Positions 6,493 to 13,414 of a stretch of 20,554 bases of DNA are shown one piece after another. Position 1 is the first letter of the stretch, and each line of letters opens with the position of its first letter. The stretch lies in IMG/VR virus record IMGVR_UViG_3300046012_000249, positions 1 through 20,554 of that record; one strand, given 5' to 3'. This DNA comes from a virus. Under the pieces are notes generated by a model. It did no database searches. It was not told the DNA's origin and worked only from the letters and a program-made list of their open reading frames with translations. Both the position numbers and the translations under genes were made by a program.

Positions 6493-8590
6493 GGCTTCTG
6501 TCTGCGTCCGCATTTTCGCTGTCTACCTGTGTTTGCACCATGCCGTGGGCGATCTCGATTGCCTTAAGCACAGAGTCTAGATGCGCGTTCTTCGCGCCGA
6601 TTTGAGCCTCGAGCATTGCAATCGCATGCCCTTGCTCGACACCTTTGGCCTGAGCCATTTGGTTCGCGGCCTGCGAGGCAAGTAGAGCAATTTCGTACTT
6701 GAGCTTCGCGGCTTCCATCTGTAGCTCGGCCTCGGCCAACTTGCCTTTGTTTTGGACGTCTTGCATCTTGGCTTGCGCGACCATGTTCTTGGCCTGGATC
6801 TCGAGCATTTTCGGATTCGGCATTGGCTGCGCGCCAGCCGGTACTTTGCCCGACGGAGGCTTGCCTGCTTGCTGCAGCTGTTGGTCCTCGGCAATGAGTG
6901 CCGGATCGATTACGAACCGATCGGGGTCTTGGACCTTAAGCGCTTCGTAGTAGTAGAGGATGGCTTGGTAGCGATCACCGTAGGGGAGGTTTGTTGCCGT
7001 TTGCAAGATCGCCGTGGATTGCTGGAGCCGCTGCATGTCTGACATGTAGAAAGGCGAAGCCGACGGGCGAATGAGGTTAATGCCGGGCGAGGTATAGTCC
7101 GCGCCAAACACCTCGGCCATGTTGCCCTTCGTGTCGTAGAAGCGCGTTGCGTCTTCAGACTGGAAGTTGATATTGAGGCGGAAGAGTTTTTGAAACTCCC
7201 GCGTCATGCCTTTGTGCGTGCGCTTGTAAATGCCGTTGAAGGTCGTCATGCCTTGTTCGATCATGGATTGCTGAGTCCCGGCGGGTGTGTTCTGGCCAGG
7301 GTTCTCACCCATCATTGCGTCTGTCGCGCCAGAGATCATCTGGCCGTACTGAATCAAAAGGCTGATGAGTTTGAACAATCCCTCGCTCGGTTGCGGAGTC
7401 GGCAGCGCCATTACGTTGTCGCGGATTTCGCCACCGAGGCAGTCAAGCGTGATCCACTTGCCCGGGCTGATATGGAGATCGCCTTTCTTGAGCTTCGCGC
7501 CCTTACCGAGGAAGCCGCCACCGGCATTCGCCATTGTGCCCGCGTCGAGCATCTGGTTGATGCCGCTGTCGATAACGTGGTTGATCGGGCCGAGCAACGC
7601 GCCGAGTCCAAGGTCATAGATGCCACCGTCGGGCGAGGGAATGAACGTGTACTTGGTGTACATTCCGCAGGGCTCGATGCGCAGGATGCGAGGCTTTTTC
7701 TCGCGCGAGTAGGTGATATCCTTACGAGTGAAGAGCGGGGCGAGGCGAAGTAGCTGGCGCGTGTCATGACGGACAGTGGCGACGTATGGCTCGCGGTAGT
7801 CGTCCCCATCGAGGTCGAGGTAGAGACACTGCTCGAGGCATTCGTAAGGGGTGTCGGAGTCGACCGGAGGCGGCGAGGTTCCTTGGCGCTTGTCTACGCC
7901 GTTGCCATCGCGCTCAGTCGGCTGCGTCACGTGCGCGCCAGGATGGAATTCCTCGAACACGCCAAGCATTTGTTTCTCGCGCACATCGTTGTGGCTGAGG
8001 TAGAGCAAGTGCGTAACACGCTGGCACTCTTCGACCGACGTGGCCCAGTAGTTCATGTACAGATCGCGCGGGGAGACACACACCGAGCGGTTAATCGCGC
8101 GGACAGGATCGTGCCAGGTCTTTTTGAACACGCAGCCCATGATGGCCTGAATCAAGAGCGCCTTGTCAGCCTCTTCTTCCCAGTCGAGCATTTGCTCAAG
8201 CACCTGGTAGGACATGTGCGCGGAGATGCGCTTGGCGCGGGCTTCCTCGTCAGGCTTGCCGGGCACGAGCGGCTTGGTGGTGACAGGGTTCGGGCCGCCT
8301 ATGAGCGCGGGGTATGCGCGCGACTGGAACTGGAGTGCGGCGATTGTGACGAGCGGGAACTTGACATTAGCCGCGCCTTCCCAGGGGAATGTCTTCTTCT
8401 CTACCACTTGGAGCGCGAGCTCCATGCCCTTACGCATGCGGTCTTCCCAACCGGCGCGTGATTCTTTGTCTCGCTTAAAGCTCTCGCAAATGTCGAAGCC
8501 GAGTCCGCGCGCCTCATCCTCGCTCAAAGCGGGAACAAGGTTCGGACTCTTTAAAATCTTTTCGAGCGGGACAATGGTTTCGAGATTCAC
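6437..8590 (-). CDS. Portal protein
   Basis: A 717-aa protein fitting a long phage portal, the dodecameric ring through which DNA enters and leaves the head. Visible portal-type segments include FPWEGAANVKFPLVTIAALQFQ early on, the SPRDLYMNYW stretch (about 170-180) and GAKLKKGDLHISPGKWI in the middle. The last 150 residues are Gln/Ala/Lys-rich and coiled-coil (MLEIQAKNMVAQAKMQDVQN), like the extended barrel or helical tail of large portals. The start is GTG at 8588-8590 with GGAG 8 nt upstream. It lies directly after terminase and the small Cys-rich gene. The assignment rests on family resemblance plus position. Confidence 0.85.
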   Translation of the reverse strand: MNLETIVPLEKILKSPNLVPALSEDEARGLGFDICESFKRDKESRAGWEDRMRKGMELALQVVEKKTFPWEGAANVKFPLVTIAALQFQSRAYPALIGGPNPVTTKPLVPGKPDEEARAKRISAHMSYQVLEQMLDWEEEADKALLIQAIMGCVFKKTWHDPVRAINRSVCVSPRDLYMNYWATSVEECQRVTHLLYLSHNDVREKQMLGVFEEFHPGAHVTQPTERDGNGVDKRQGTSPPPVDSDTPYECLEQCLYLDLDGDDYREPYVATVRHDTRQLLRLAPLFTRKDITYSREKKPRILRIEPCGMYTKYTFIPSPDGGIYDLGLGALLGPINHVIDSGINQMLDAGTMANAGGGFLGKGAKLKKGDLHISPGKWITLDCLGGEIRDNVMALPTPQPSEGLFKLISLLIQYGQMISGATDAMMGENPGQNTPAGTQQSMIEQGMTTFNGIYKRTHKGMTREFQKLFRLNINFQSEDATRFYDTKGNMAEVFGADYTSPGINLIRPSASPFYMSDMQRLQQSTAILQTATNLPYGDRYQAILYYYEALKVQDPDRFVIDPALIAEDQQLQQAGKPPSGKVPAGAQPMPNPKMLEIQAKNMVAQAKMQDVQNKGKLAEAELQMEAAKLKYEIALLASQAANQMAQAKGVEQGHAIAMLEAQIGAKNAHLDSVLKAIEIAHGMVQTQVDSENADADRSHERALASMAGSRGNSSSS

Positions 8591-8593
8591 TCG

Positions 8594-8758
8594 TCACACT
8601 CCAAAATCACAGTTGCAGCTCGCCACATCGCGTCCACACAGGCCGCATTGCGACATCGCGCACTCACACACATCGGACGGAATATCGACTCCATCAGGCA
8701 GTGTGCTACGTGTATGCGCCGACCGGAGGTCGGCAAGCTGTTCTTGAACCGTTGCCAT
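8594..8758 (-). CDS. Cys-rich microprotein between terminase and portal
   Basis: A 54-aa protein whose C-terminal third holds seven residues of Cys clusters: CECAMSQCGLCGRDVASCNC. The six cysteines (three C-x-C or C-x-x-C groups) could bind zinc. The ATG at 8756-8758 has GAGG 8 nt upstream; longer in-frame starts fall inside the terminase gene. Four-nt gaps or less link it to the portal gene. Function is unknown. A treble-clef or knuckle-type metal site is possible but is inferred from Cys spacing only. Confidence 0.65.
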   Translation of the reverse strand: MATVQEQLADLRSAHTRSTLPDGVDIPSDVCECAMSQCGLCGRDVASCNCDFGV

Positions 8759-8768
8759 TTGCATTACC

Positions 8769-10304
8769 TCAGTAACCTGTCGTCTCGCTGCGGCCCGAGC
8801 TGCCCGTTCCAATAACCATTTCGTGGTAGTCTTCTTCATCCTGCTCTTCCTCGCTCAGGGCGGGAGCCTGCGCGTCAAGGTCCATACCGATCATGCTGAG
8901 AACGTCGACACGATCGTCGTGCTTCGCGCGGGGAAATGCTTTCATCTCGTGTTCGAGATCGTCGTAGCCGCCAGGCATTTGCTTGTTGTAGCGAACGCCT
9001 CGGGCTGCGTGGACTGCTTGCCAGGAACGAGCGCGCATCTTTTTGTCGCTTTTGGGTCGCACGAGCTTGATATTGAGGAAATGGTTTCGCTCGATCATCA
9101 TCTTGCGCAAGAACGGTCCGACGGACTTGGAAATGTTCTCGTCTTCCACGATCCAGTATTCAGGTTTGTACATCAAATCTAGCTCGAACCAGCGTTCTGC
9201 CGCGTCGAGGGTATCGCGAATTTGCGCGTCCATTTCGAGCACGTTGCGCATGTTCTCGCTTGTGACGCCGACCAGACCGAAAGCGGTATTGTCTGTGTCT
9301 TGCTTGGTGCTCACGGCGAAATCAATCGCGCCGTATTTGTTCATCACGCGCTGGAAGTCCGATTCCTCCATTGCCGCGAAGCCTTCTGAGACAAAGAACT
9401 CATTGCCCTCAGCGATCGGAATGCCGAGGTATTCTTGCGAGTAACCGTTGAGGTTCTTCGACAAGCTGTAGCGTTGTTTAATCCGCTTGAGCTTGATCTC
9501 GGAGAACATCTCGGGCCAGAGGATATCGCGAAAGTCGTCGATGCCTCGGTGAGCCGAGCGGAAGAAACCGTACCACGTTGGTTCGATACCACGCGCCAGA
9601 CATTCCGCGCTGTGCAACTGTGACTGGTGAATGTAGTTGTTCAGCAGCGAGTCTTCATGCAAGATCGTTCCGACCATGCGGATCTGGCCGCCGTCCGCAG
9701 GCGCCGGAAGCACAGCGTTCTCAAACCAGTGTTTGGTCTTCGCGCGCGAGTCCGGGTTCAATACTTCCTCGTCGTCCTCGAGGTCATCGACGCGGATCTT
9801 GCCAGGGCGCTTTTGCCGCCACAACTCACCGCGGACTTTTTGCCCCTTGCCGCGTGCCATGAGGCAGAACTCTCGGCCCTTCACTCGGCCAACAAGCTCT
9901 GTCTCATTGCTCCGCACTACCTCTACTTGGAAAGCTTCCTGCAGCCCGATGTATTGTTCATCGGTGAGAATGTAATCAATGTTCGCCAACAGTTGCGCGG
10001 CCTTCTTCTCATTCACGCCGATAAGAATCTCGAAATCCTCCGCGCCGAACAGGACGTCAGCCAGCGCGCAGGTGATTGTGGAGCTAGTCGTCTTCGCGTG
10101 ACCACGCGGGCATACGGCAACGCCGAGTTCTGCGTCACTACAATCCCACTCCCATAAGTCACGGTGGAAAGCAGGAGCAGGCTTAGGCTTATCGAATCCA
10201 TCGTGGAGGAAGACTTCCGAAAAACCTGCAATCATGTTCGGCGTGAGCTTGATGCGCTCAGCCCCTGCTGTGGGGTGCGGATAGTCGTTTGCTTTACGCG
10301 CCAA
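8769..10304 (-). CDS. terL: Terminase large subunit
   Basis: A 511-aa packaging motor. Numbering starts from TTG at 10302-10304, chosen because GGGGAG lies 7 nt upstream; a TTG five codons earlier is possible. The ATPase domain shows a Walker A variant CPRGHAKTT (65-73, Lys71) and Walker B IRVDDLEDDE (170-179) with adjacent acidic residues. The C-terminal RNase H-like nuclease shows AIDFAV (Asp328), IVEDEN (Glu387) and HDDRVDVLSM (Asp463/Asp467), the expected acidic triad. It drives ATP-dependent DNA packaging and genome cutting at the portal. The C-terminal tail is acidic (SEEEQDEEDYHE). All active-site residues appear intact. Confidence 0.94.
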   Translation of the reverse strand: MARKANDYPHPTAGAERIKLTPNMIAGFSEVFLHDGFDKPKPAPAFHRDLWEWDCSDAELGVAVCPRGHAKTTSSTITCALADVLFGAEDFEILIGVNEKKAAQLLANIDYILTDEQYIGLQEAFQVEVVRSNETELVGRVKGREFCLMARGKGQKVRGELWRQKRPGKIRVDDLEDDEEVLNPDSRAKTKHWFENAVLPAPADGGQIRMVGTILHEDSLLNNYIHQSQLHSAECLARGIEPTWYGFFRSAHRGIDDFRDILWPEMFSEIKLKRIKQRYSLSKNLNGYSQEYLGIPIAEGNEFFVSEGFAAMEESDFQRVMNKYGAIDFAVSTKQDTDNTAFGLVGVTSENMRNVLEMDAQIRDTLDAAERWFELDLMYKPEYWIVEDENISKSVGPFLRKMMIERNHFLNIKLVRPKSDKKMRARSWQAVHAARGVRYNKQMPGGYDDLEHEMKAFPRAKHDDRVDVLSMIGMDLDAQAPALSEEEQDEEDYHEMVIGTGSSGRSETTGY

Positions 10305-10306
10305 CG

Positions 10307-10696
10307 TCAGTCTCCCCAATCTGCAGACACCTCACATTCGATAGTGAAATGGGGCGTCCAGCGAGGTCGTGTTCGCCATATGAGCCTGTTACGCGATCCA
10401 ATCCAGGCTGTGAGGGCGCAGTCGAATTCGGCGAGGCTTTGTCTGACGTCGCGGGTGTCGCCGGGTTCAGTGAACCGGAACCAACGTGTCCCCCTGTCGG
10501 AAATGGCCAGGTTTTCAACTCGTCGAGTGCCATCCACCACAATGCCAGATTCGGGTTCCAGGTAGCTACAATAGTACCCGTGGTAACACACCCAAGCTGC
10601 GAACCACTCATCAATCATCTCCTGTAACTGTTTCGCCAACGAGGGATTCTTCCCGATGAGAGCAGGGAGAGGTAGCTTCAGCTGCGGGCGGGACAT
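10307..10696 (-). CDS. Hypothetical protein between terminase subunits
   Basis: A 129-aa protein with many Trp and Tyr residues (EWFAAWVCYHGYYCSYLEP, WRTRPRWTPHFTIECEV) and a beta-rich C-terminal half. The start at 10694-10696 has a textbook GGAGG with a 6-nt spacer, which places its first 86 nt inside the terminase small-subunit gene in another reading frame. Its stop lies 2 nt before the terminase TTG start, with the shared GGGGAG just upstream. The function is unknown and no nuclease or HTH motif is seen. Co-transcription with both terminase genes suggests a packaging-linked role. Confidence 0.75.
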   Translation of the reverse strand: MSRPQLKLPLPALIGKNPSLAKQLQEMIDEWFAAWVCYHGYYCSYLEPESGIVVDGTRRVENLAISDRGTRWFRFTEPGDTRDVRQSLAEFDCALTAWIGSRNRLIWRTRPRWTPHFTIECEVSADWGD

Positions 10697-11285
10697 AGTG
10701 CGCCTCCACATCAATCACGCGCCGAGCGTCTGCGGGATTGCGCGAGCCTAGCGCCTCGAGCTTTTTCGAAAGTTCTTCGAGCTTCTTGTTTGCGCCGTCG
10801 ATGTGGGTGGGCTCACCCATCAGCAACTGGCGTTGTTTGAACACGGCTTCGGCCACTCGCGCGAGATCGCGCCCGTTCATTTTCTGCCGGATGAAGCCCT
10901 TGCCGTGGAGGACATAGTCGCCGTGCTCGAGCCGGTCTTCGAGGGCTTCGAGGGTGAGGTTATGGATGCGCGTGAGCTTGGCGTTTTTCATCGCGCTGGC
11001 TTCGCGCCGAAGCGCGGCGAGCTCGTTCTGCCACCATTCCGTGCGTTGGAGCTTTTGCAGCTGGTAAATCGCGATGCCGAGTTGGCGCGAGACTTCCGCC
11101 AGGCTCCCGGTCTCCGCGTACATCCGCACGGCTTCGAGCTCGATCGAAACCGGCGCGAGATTCTTCGCGTCCGCAAGCAAGTCTGTAGCAGGCTCGACAG
11201 GCGCAGTTGCGCGAGCCACCAGCGCGTCAAGCTCGCGCGAGGGCGACTCTGCAACCAACGATCCTGTCTTGCTATAGACTCTCAT
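10611..11285 (-). CDS. Terminase small-subunit-like DNA-binding protein
   Basis: A 224-aa protein with a helix-turn-helix-like region AVRMYAETGSLAEVSRQLGI followed by YQLQKLQRTEWWQNEL (52-89), the pattern of phage small terminases that recognise the packaging site. A long helical oligomerisation region (about 90-185) follows, then a flexible acidic tail that would contact the large subunit. The start at 11283-11285 follows a GAGG-type site and lies 4 nt after the preceding stop. Gene order (just upstream of terL) supports the call. The last 86 nt also encode the start of the next gene. Confidence 0.78.
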   Translation of the reverse strand: MRVYSKTGSLVAESPSRELDALVARATAPVEPATDLLADAKNLAPVSIELEAVRMYAETGSLAEVSRQLGIAIYQLQKLQRTEWWQNELAALRREASAMKNAKLTRIHNLTLEALEDRLEHGDYVLHGKGFIRQKMNGRDLARVAEAVFKQRQLLMGEPTHIDGANKKLEELSKKLEALGSRNPADARRVIDVEAHYVPPAAEATSPCSHREESLVGETVTGDD

Positions 11286-11289
11286 TTCC

Positions 11290-11583
11290 TCACTCCGCCT
11301 TCGGTTCCGCAGGTGCGTTCGGCGCAACGGGCTCTTGCGTCGTCACGGCCGGCGCGGGAGGGTCCATGTCAACAGTCGGACCCTCGGGTTCGCCAATATT
11401 GTTCGTTGGCGCGAGGTAAGCTTCCACCTTCGCGAGCAACGCGCTGAAGCCATCCGCGCTGCGAATCTTATCAATCCACTCTTCCGTCACCTGCACGCCG
11501 TGCTCGTACTCGAGCTTGACCGCAGCCTCTGCGCTCGACAGCCCAGCCTTCACGTACGCGCCAATCTTTTCGATGATGTTCAT
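11290..11583 (-). CDS. First gene of the head operon, hypothetical
   Basis: A 97-aa protein: a helical N-terminal 65 residues (IIEKIGAYVKAGLSSAEAAV) and a Pro/Ala/Glu-rich disordered tail. AAGGAG lies 7 nt before the ATG at 11581-11583. It is the promoter-proximal gene of the minus-strand structural operon and is followed within 4 nt by the terminase small-subunit gene. No motif for a specific function was recognised. Confidence 0.72.
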   Translation of the reverse strand: MNIIEKIGAYVKAGLSSAEAAVKLEYEHGVQVTEEWIDKIRSADGFSALLAKVEAYLAPTNNIGEPEGPTVDMDPPAPAVTTQEPVAPNAPAEPKAE

Positions 11584-11657
11584 TGCCAGACTCCTTAGCC
11601 AATGCCAGGTTAGACTTTCCCGCGCGTGTGGAAGTTCACAGAGGGGCGGGGGATAAG

Positions 11658-11667
11658 CTAGGGTTTA
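11658..11667 (+). repeat. CTAGGGTTTA repeat copy
   Basis: This ten-mer is identical to 17202-17211. Read on the minus strand, its surroundings (11670 down to 11648) give CTATAAACCCTAGC followed by TTATCCCCC, which aligns with CTATAATCCTAGG followed by GGTTATCCC at 17243-17264 on the plus strand. Both lie 60-90 nt upstream of an operon start in the matching direction. Promoter or operator function is inferred. Confidence 0.5.
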
Positions 11668-11720
11668 TAGCGCGCCCGCTACGCCGTTCCTGCGCGCGGG
11701 GTCATTACCATACGCGCCCG

Positions 11721-11742
11721 GCGTTTAAACGCGTTCTAACGC
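11721..11742. promoter_or_regulatory. Tandem palindromic operator-like sites
   Basis: The perfect 12-bp palindrome GCGTTTAAACGC (11721-11732) shares its last two bases with the near-palindrome GCGTTCTAACGC (11731-11742). Centres are 10 bp apart, one helical turn, as expected for cooperative dimer binding by a repressor or activator. It lies about 140 bp upstream of the head operon. The binding protein is unknown. Confidence 0.5.
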
Positions 11743-11828
11743 ATTCCTGGGGCATTGCCGGTCATTCGCGCCGGGCCGCGCGCCGGACCACAGCCACGGC
11801 CGACAGAAGCGGGGCCAGATCACTAAAC

Positions 11829-11841
11829 ACCCCTAGTATTA
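11829..11841 (-). repeat. TAAWMCTAGGGGT motif, copy 1
   Basis: On the minus strand this reads TAATACTAGGGGT, matching 12 of 13 bases of the plus-strand TAATCCTAGGGGT at 17246-17258 and 11 of 13 of the minus-strand TAAAACTAGGGGT at 17237-17225. It points toward the head operon. A degenerate neighbour, CCCTAG, is at 11855-11860. It is a candidate phage-specific promoter or regulator site. Confidence 0.5.
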
Positions 11842-12103
11842 CGCAAAAATAAATCCCTAGCTTCTCTGGGCAATTCCGGCCAAGCGCCATCTCTGGGCTA
11901 TATCGCGCGCGCGGGTGCGAGCTTTTTGCCCCCCACCGCCTCCAAGGGGCACTGGACTAGGGCCAGGCGCGGGGGCGCAGGCTCGGTGGCAGGGGCGCGT
12001 AGGCTTACAAACCGTCGGGGTTGTAACAATGGCTTGCATGTGTCGCGCTATGCACTAGACTCTAATCACCGGGCCACAATGGCGCGGGCAAACGGAGAAC
12101 GCA

Positions 12104-12295
12104 ATGACCTACACACAATACGACGAGCGCGCAGCCTGCGCATCGTTCAAGCTACGCACGGACTGGGAAGAAGCCTGCGCGGTTGACTTCACCTATGAAT
12201 GTCTTGATGCACCTGACTCACTAAGCGGCGCGACACACGCAGCACCGTGGGATGGCGGCGCAAGTGGCGCGGGTATGGTTTACTTCGAGCGGTGA
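12104..12295 (+). CDS. Small hypothetical protein
   Basis: A 63-aa acidic protein (TYTQYDERAACASFKLRTDW at the start) with a Gly-rich C-terminus. GGAG lies 6 nt before the ATG. It is the first plus-strand gene after the divergent control region and is followed by the inverted-repeat element, so it may be expressed early. No family recognised. Confidence 0.6.
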   Translation: MTYTQYDERAACASFKLRTDWEEACAVDFTYECLDAPDSLSGATHAAPWDGGASGAGMVYFER

Positions 12296-12301
12296 AACTC
12301 C

Positions 12302-12342
12302 CGCAACTATTGGAACATAGTTCACACAGTTCACATAGTTGC
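12302..12342. repeat. 9-bp inverted repeat around the left iterons
   Basis: CGCAACTAT (12302-12310) and ATAGTTGCG (12334-12342) are perfect reverse complements flanking a 23-nt spacer that contains the left arm of the larger inverted repeat. Within it AGTTCA recurs at 9-bp spacing. It looks like a cluster of protein-binding half-sites. Confidence 0.55.
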
Positions 12343-12538
12343 GTAGTTGGCGATAGGTTGGAATGGGGGGAGGATGGCTGGCGTGGTGGTGGTGTGTGTA
12401 GGGGTGTGTATATGTATGAAGTAAAAAAAAAATATAGAAACATATACACTACTACAACTCTCTCCACTCCACCCACTCCTTCCACCGACCACACGCGACG
12501 GACGCGGGACCGGGCCAGCTATGTGAACTGTGTGAACT
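12319..12538. repeat. 220-bp element with perfect 20-bp inverted repeats
   Basis: AGTTCACACAGTTCACATAG (12319-12338) is the exact reverse complement of 12519-12538, and similarity continues outward with few mismatches to about 12313 and 12544. Each arm is itself two 9-bp units of AGTTCACA type. The interior is G-rich on its left (12357-12405) and C-rich, almost G-free, on its right (12449-12486). The apex has GTGTATATG (12406-12414) pairing with CATATACAC (12441-12449) around a run of ten A (12423-12432). The whole can fold into one long imperfect hairpin. Candidate roles are a replication origin, a MITE-like element or a regulatory cruciform. There is no gene in 12296-12666. Confidence 0.75.
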
Positions 12539-12598
12539 GTGTTGCGCGGGTGGCGGTGTTTCGATTGGTTCGTGATTGGTATTAGGGTTTGTACCTAT

Positions 12599-12627
12599 GT
12601 TTGTTTCGGTGTTTCGGATTGTATAAT
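12599..12627 (+). promoter_or_regulatory. Probable sigma70-type promoter
   Basis: A perfect -10 box TATAAT occurs at 12622-12627, 39 nt before the ATG of the next gene. The -35 is weak: GTTTGT at 12599-12604 gives a 17-nt spacer, or TTGTTT at 12601-12606 a 15-nt spacer. A TTAGGGTTTG copy of the CTAGGG-type motif sits just upstream (12582-12591). Confidence 0.5.
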
Positions 12628-12666
12628 GTTCATGTGCGCGTGTTGTGCGCGCGACTGGAGTCTATC

Positions 12667-12855
12667 ATGACTGCATGGCTCGTTTGTTTGGCGATTGGAG
12701 TGCACGCGCAACGTGTGGCTGTGCGCGCCGACTCGGCGGAAAGCGCGTTCGAGGTTGCGCGCGGGTATTGGCACACGCATGCAGGTGTGGTAGGAGAGCC
12801 TGTGTTTGCGCGGGTGTTAGCAGAGGATAGTGTAATGGCGCGCACAGCAGTCTAG
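12667..12855 (+). CDS. Small hypothetical protein, hydrophobic N-terminus
   Basis: A 62-aa protein. The start is set by GGAG with a 6-nt spacer; the longer frame back to 12589 includes the promoter. The N-terminus (TAWLVCLAIGVHA) is hydrophobic and ends in a VHA that could be a signal-peptidase site, but it lacks positive charge, so export is doubtful. The 17-nt leader GGAGTCTATCATGACTG (12657-12673) is identical to that of the gene at 18017. Function unknown. Confidence 0.6.
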   Translation: MTAWLVCLAIGVHAQRVAVRADSAESAFEVARGYWHTHAGVVGEPVFARVLAEDSVMARTAV

Positions 12856-12863
12856 TCCGCTTA

Positions 12864-12883
12864 CGAATAGCTCGCGCTATTCG
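12864..12883 (+). other. Intergenic 8-bp hairpin
   Basis: CGAATAGC and GCTATTCG form a perfect stem with a TCGC loop, flanked on both sides by the direct repeat CTAGTC (12852-12857 and 12884-12889). There is no T-run, so it is not a terminator. It lies 20 nt before the next start codon and might be an mRNA-processing or regulatory structure. Confidence 0.5.
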
Positions 12884-12903
12884 CTAGTCGATTGGAGGCA
12901 GAT

Positions 12904-13287
12904 ATGGTCAAGAAAGTAGAGGATTTTCCGCAAGCATTCTTGCGCGCGCTCGAGACTGTGCATGCGCGCGGGGAATTGGTGGTTGCGTTCGCGACTGAGG
13001 AAGAGTGCTATGCCGAACGCTTGCGGTTCTATAAGTTTCTAGCCGCAGTGCGCGCCGATCGTGGCCATGCGCTGTATGACACAGCCTGCGCGTGTGTGTT
13101 GCAATGGCGCGCGATATCCGGCTCGAAAGTTAAGCGTGTGCTGAAGATTGTACGCGCCGATACCCGCGCGGCAGCATGGGGCGAGGCAATAGCACCGGAC
13201 GCGAATGCGGACGTAGTGAAACAGCTGGAAATCGACGAAGCGATGGCGCGCGTAAAAGCGGAGATGAAAGAAAAATTCGGCGCGTGA
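12904..13287 (+). CDS. Hypothetical helical protein
   Basis: A 127-aa, predominantly helical, charged protein ending in a Lys/Glu-rich helix (ARVKAEMKEKFGA). GGAGG with a 6-nt spacer sets the start at the second ATG of the frame. It has several Cys residues (TACACVLQW) without a metal-site spacing. No family recognised. It is separated by a 127-bp gap from the 191-aa gene downstream. Confidence 0.68.
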   Translation: MVKKVEDFPQAFLRALETVHARGELVVAFATEEECYAERLRFYKFLAAVRADRGHALYDTACACVLQWRAISGSKVKRVLKIVRADTRAAAWGEAIAPDANADVVKQLEIDEAMARVKAEMKEKFGA

Positions 13288-13414
13288 AGCTAAAGTGTAA
13301 CAGAACTGGTAGTTTTACGCGCGGGTACTATACTAGTTTTAACGGTGGCGCAGGTAGCGGCACCAAACCACGCGCCGTTAGGCGTACATTTCAACCCATG
13401 GTAGGAGAGGCAAA
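13288..13414 (+). promoter_or_regulatory. Intergenic gap with possible promoter
   Basis: The 127-nt gap holds TATACT at 13329-13334 (a -10-like box) with no good -35. It is followed by CTAGTTTTA (13333-13341), identical to 17229-17237 in the second control region. This supports a promoter or operator for the 13415 gene, but the evidence is thin. Confidence 0.35.

Larger units (their letters stand above)
11584..12103. promoter_or_regulatory. Divergent intergenic control region
   Basis: A 520-bp gap with no credible gene between the minus-strand head operon and the plus-strand genes. It holds two abutting palindromes (11721-11742), CTAGGG-type repeats (11658-11667, 11829-11836, 11855-11860), an AT-rich stretch (11838-11855) and GC-rich flanks. 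It must contain promoters for both directions, but no pair of consensus -35/-10 boxes could be identified. A replication or packaging role is possible but unsupported. Confidence 0.65.

Noticed and set aside
11920-11951. Stem TGCCCC with GGGGCA next to a T5 run as a terminator
   Set aside because: The T-run precedes the stem on the plus strand and becomes A-rich on the minus strand, so neither orientation gives a terminator.
12247-12585. Open frames through the 220-bp inverted-repeat element on both strands
   Set aside because: They lack ribosome sites, run through an A10 tract and give low-complexity peptides (Thr/Pro or Val/Phe runs), so they are by-products of the biased DNA.
12582-12591. 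TTAGGG resembling a telomere-type repeat
   Set aside because: It occurs once, not in tandem, and is better read as a loose copy of the CTAGGG control motif.
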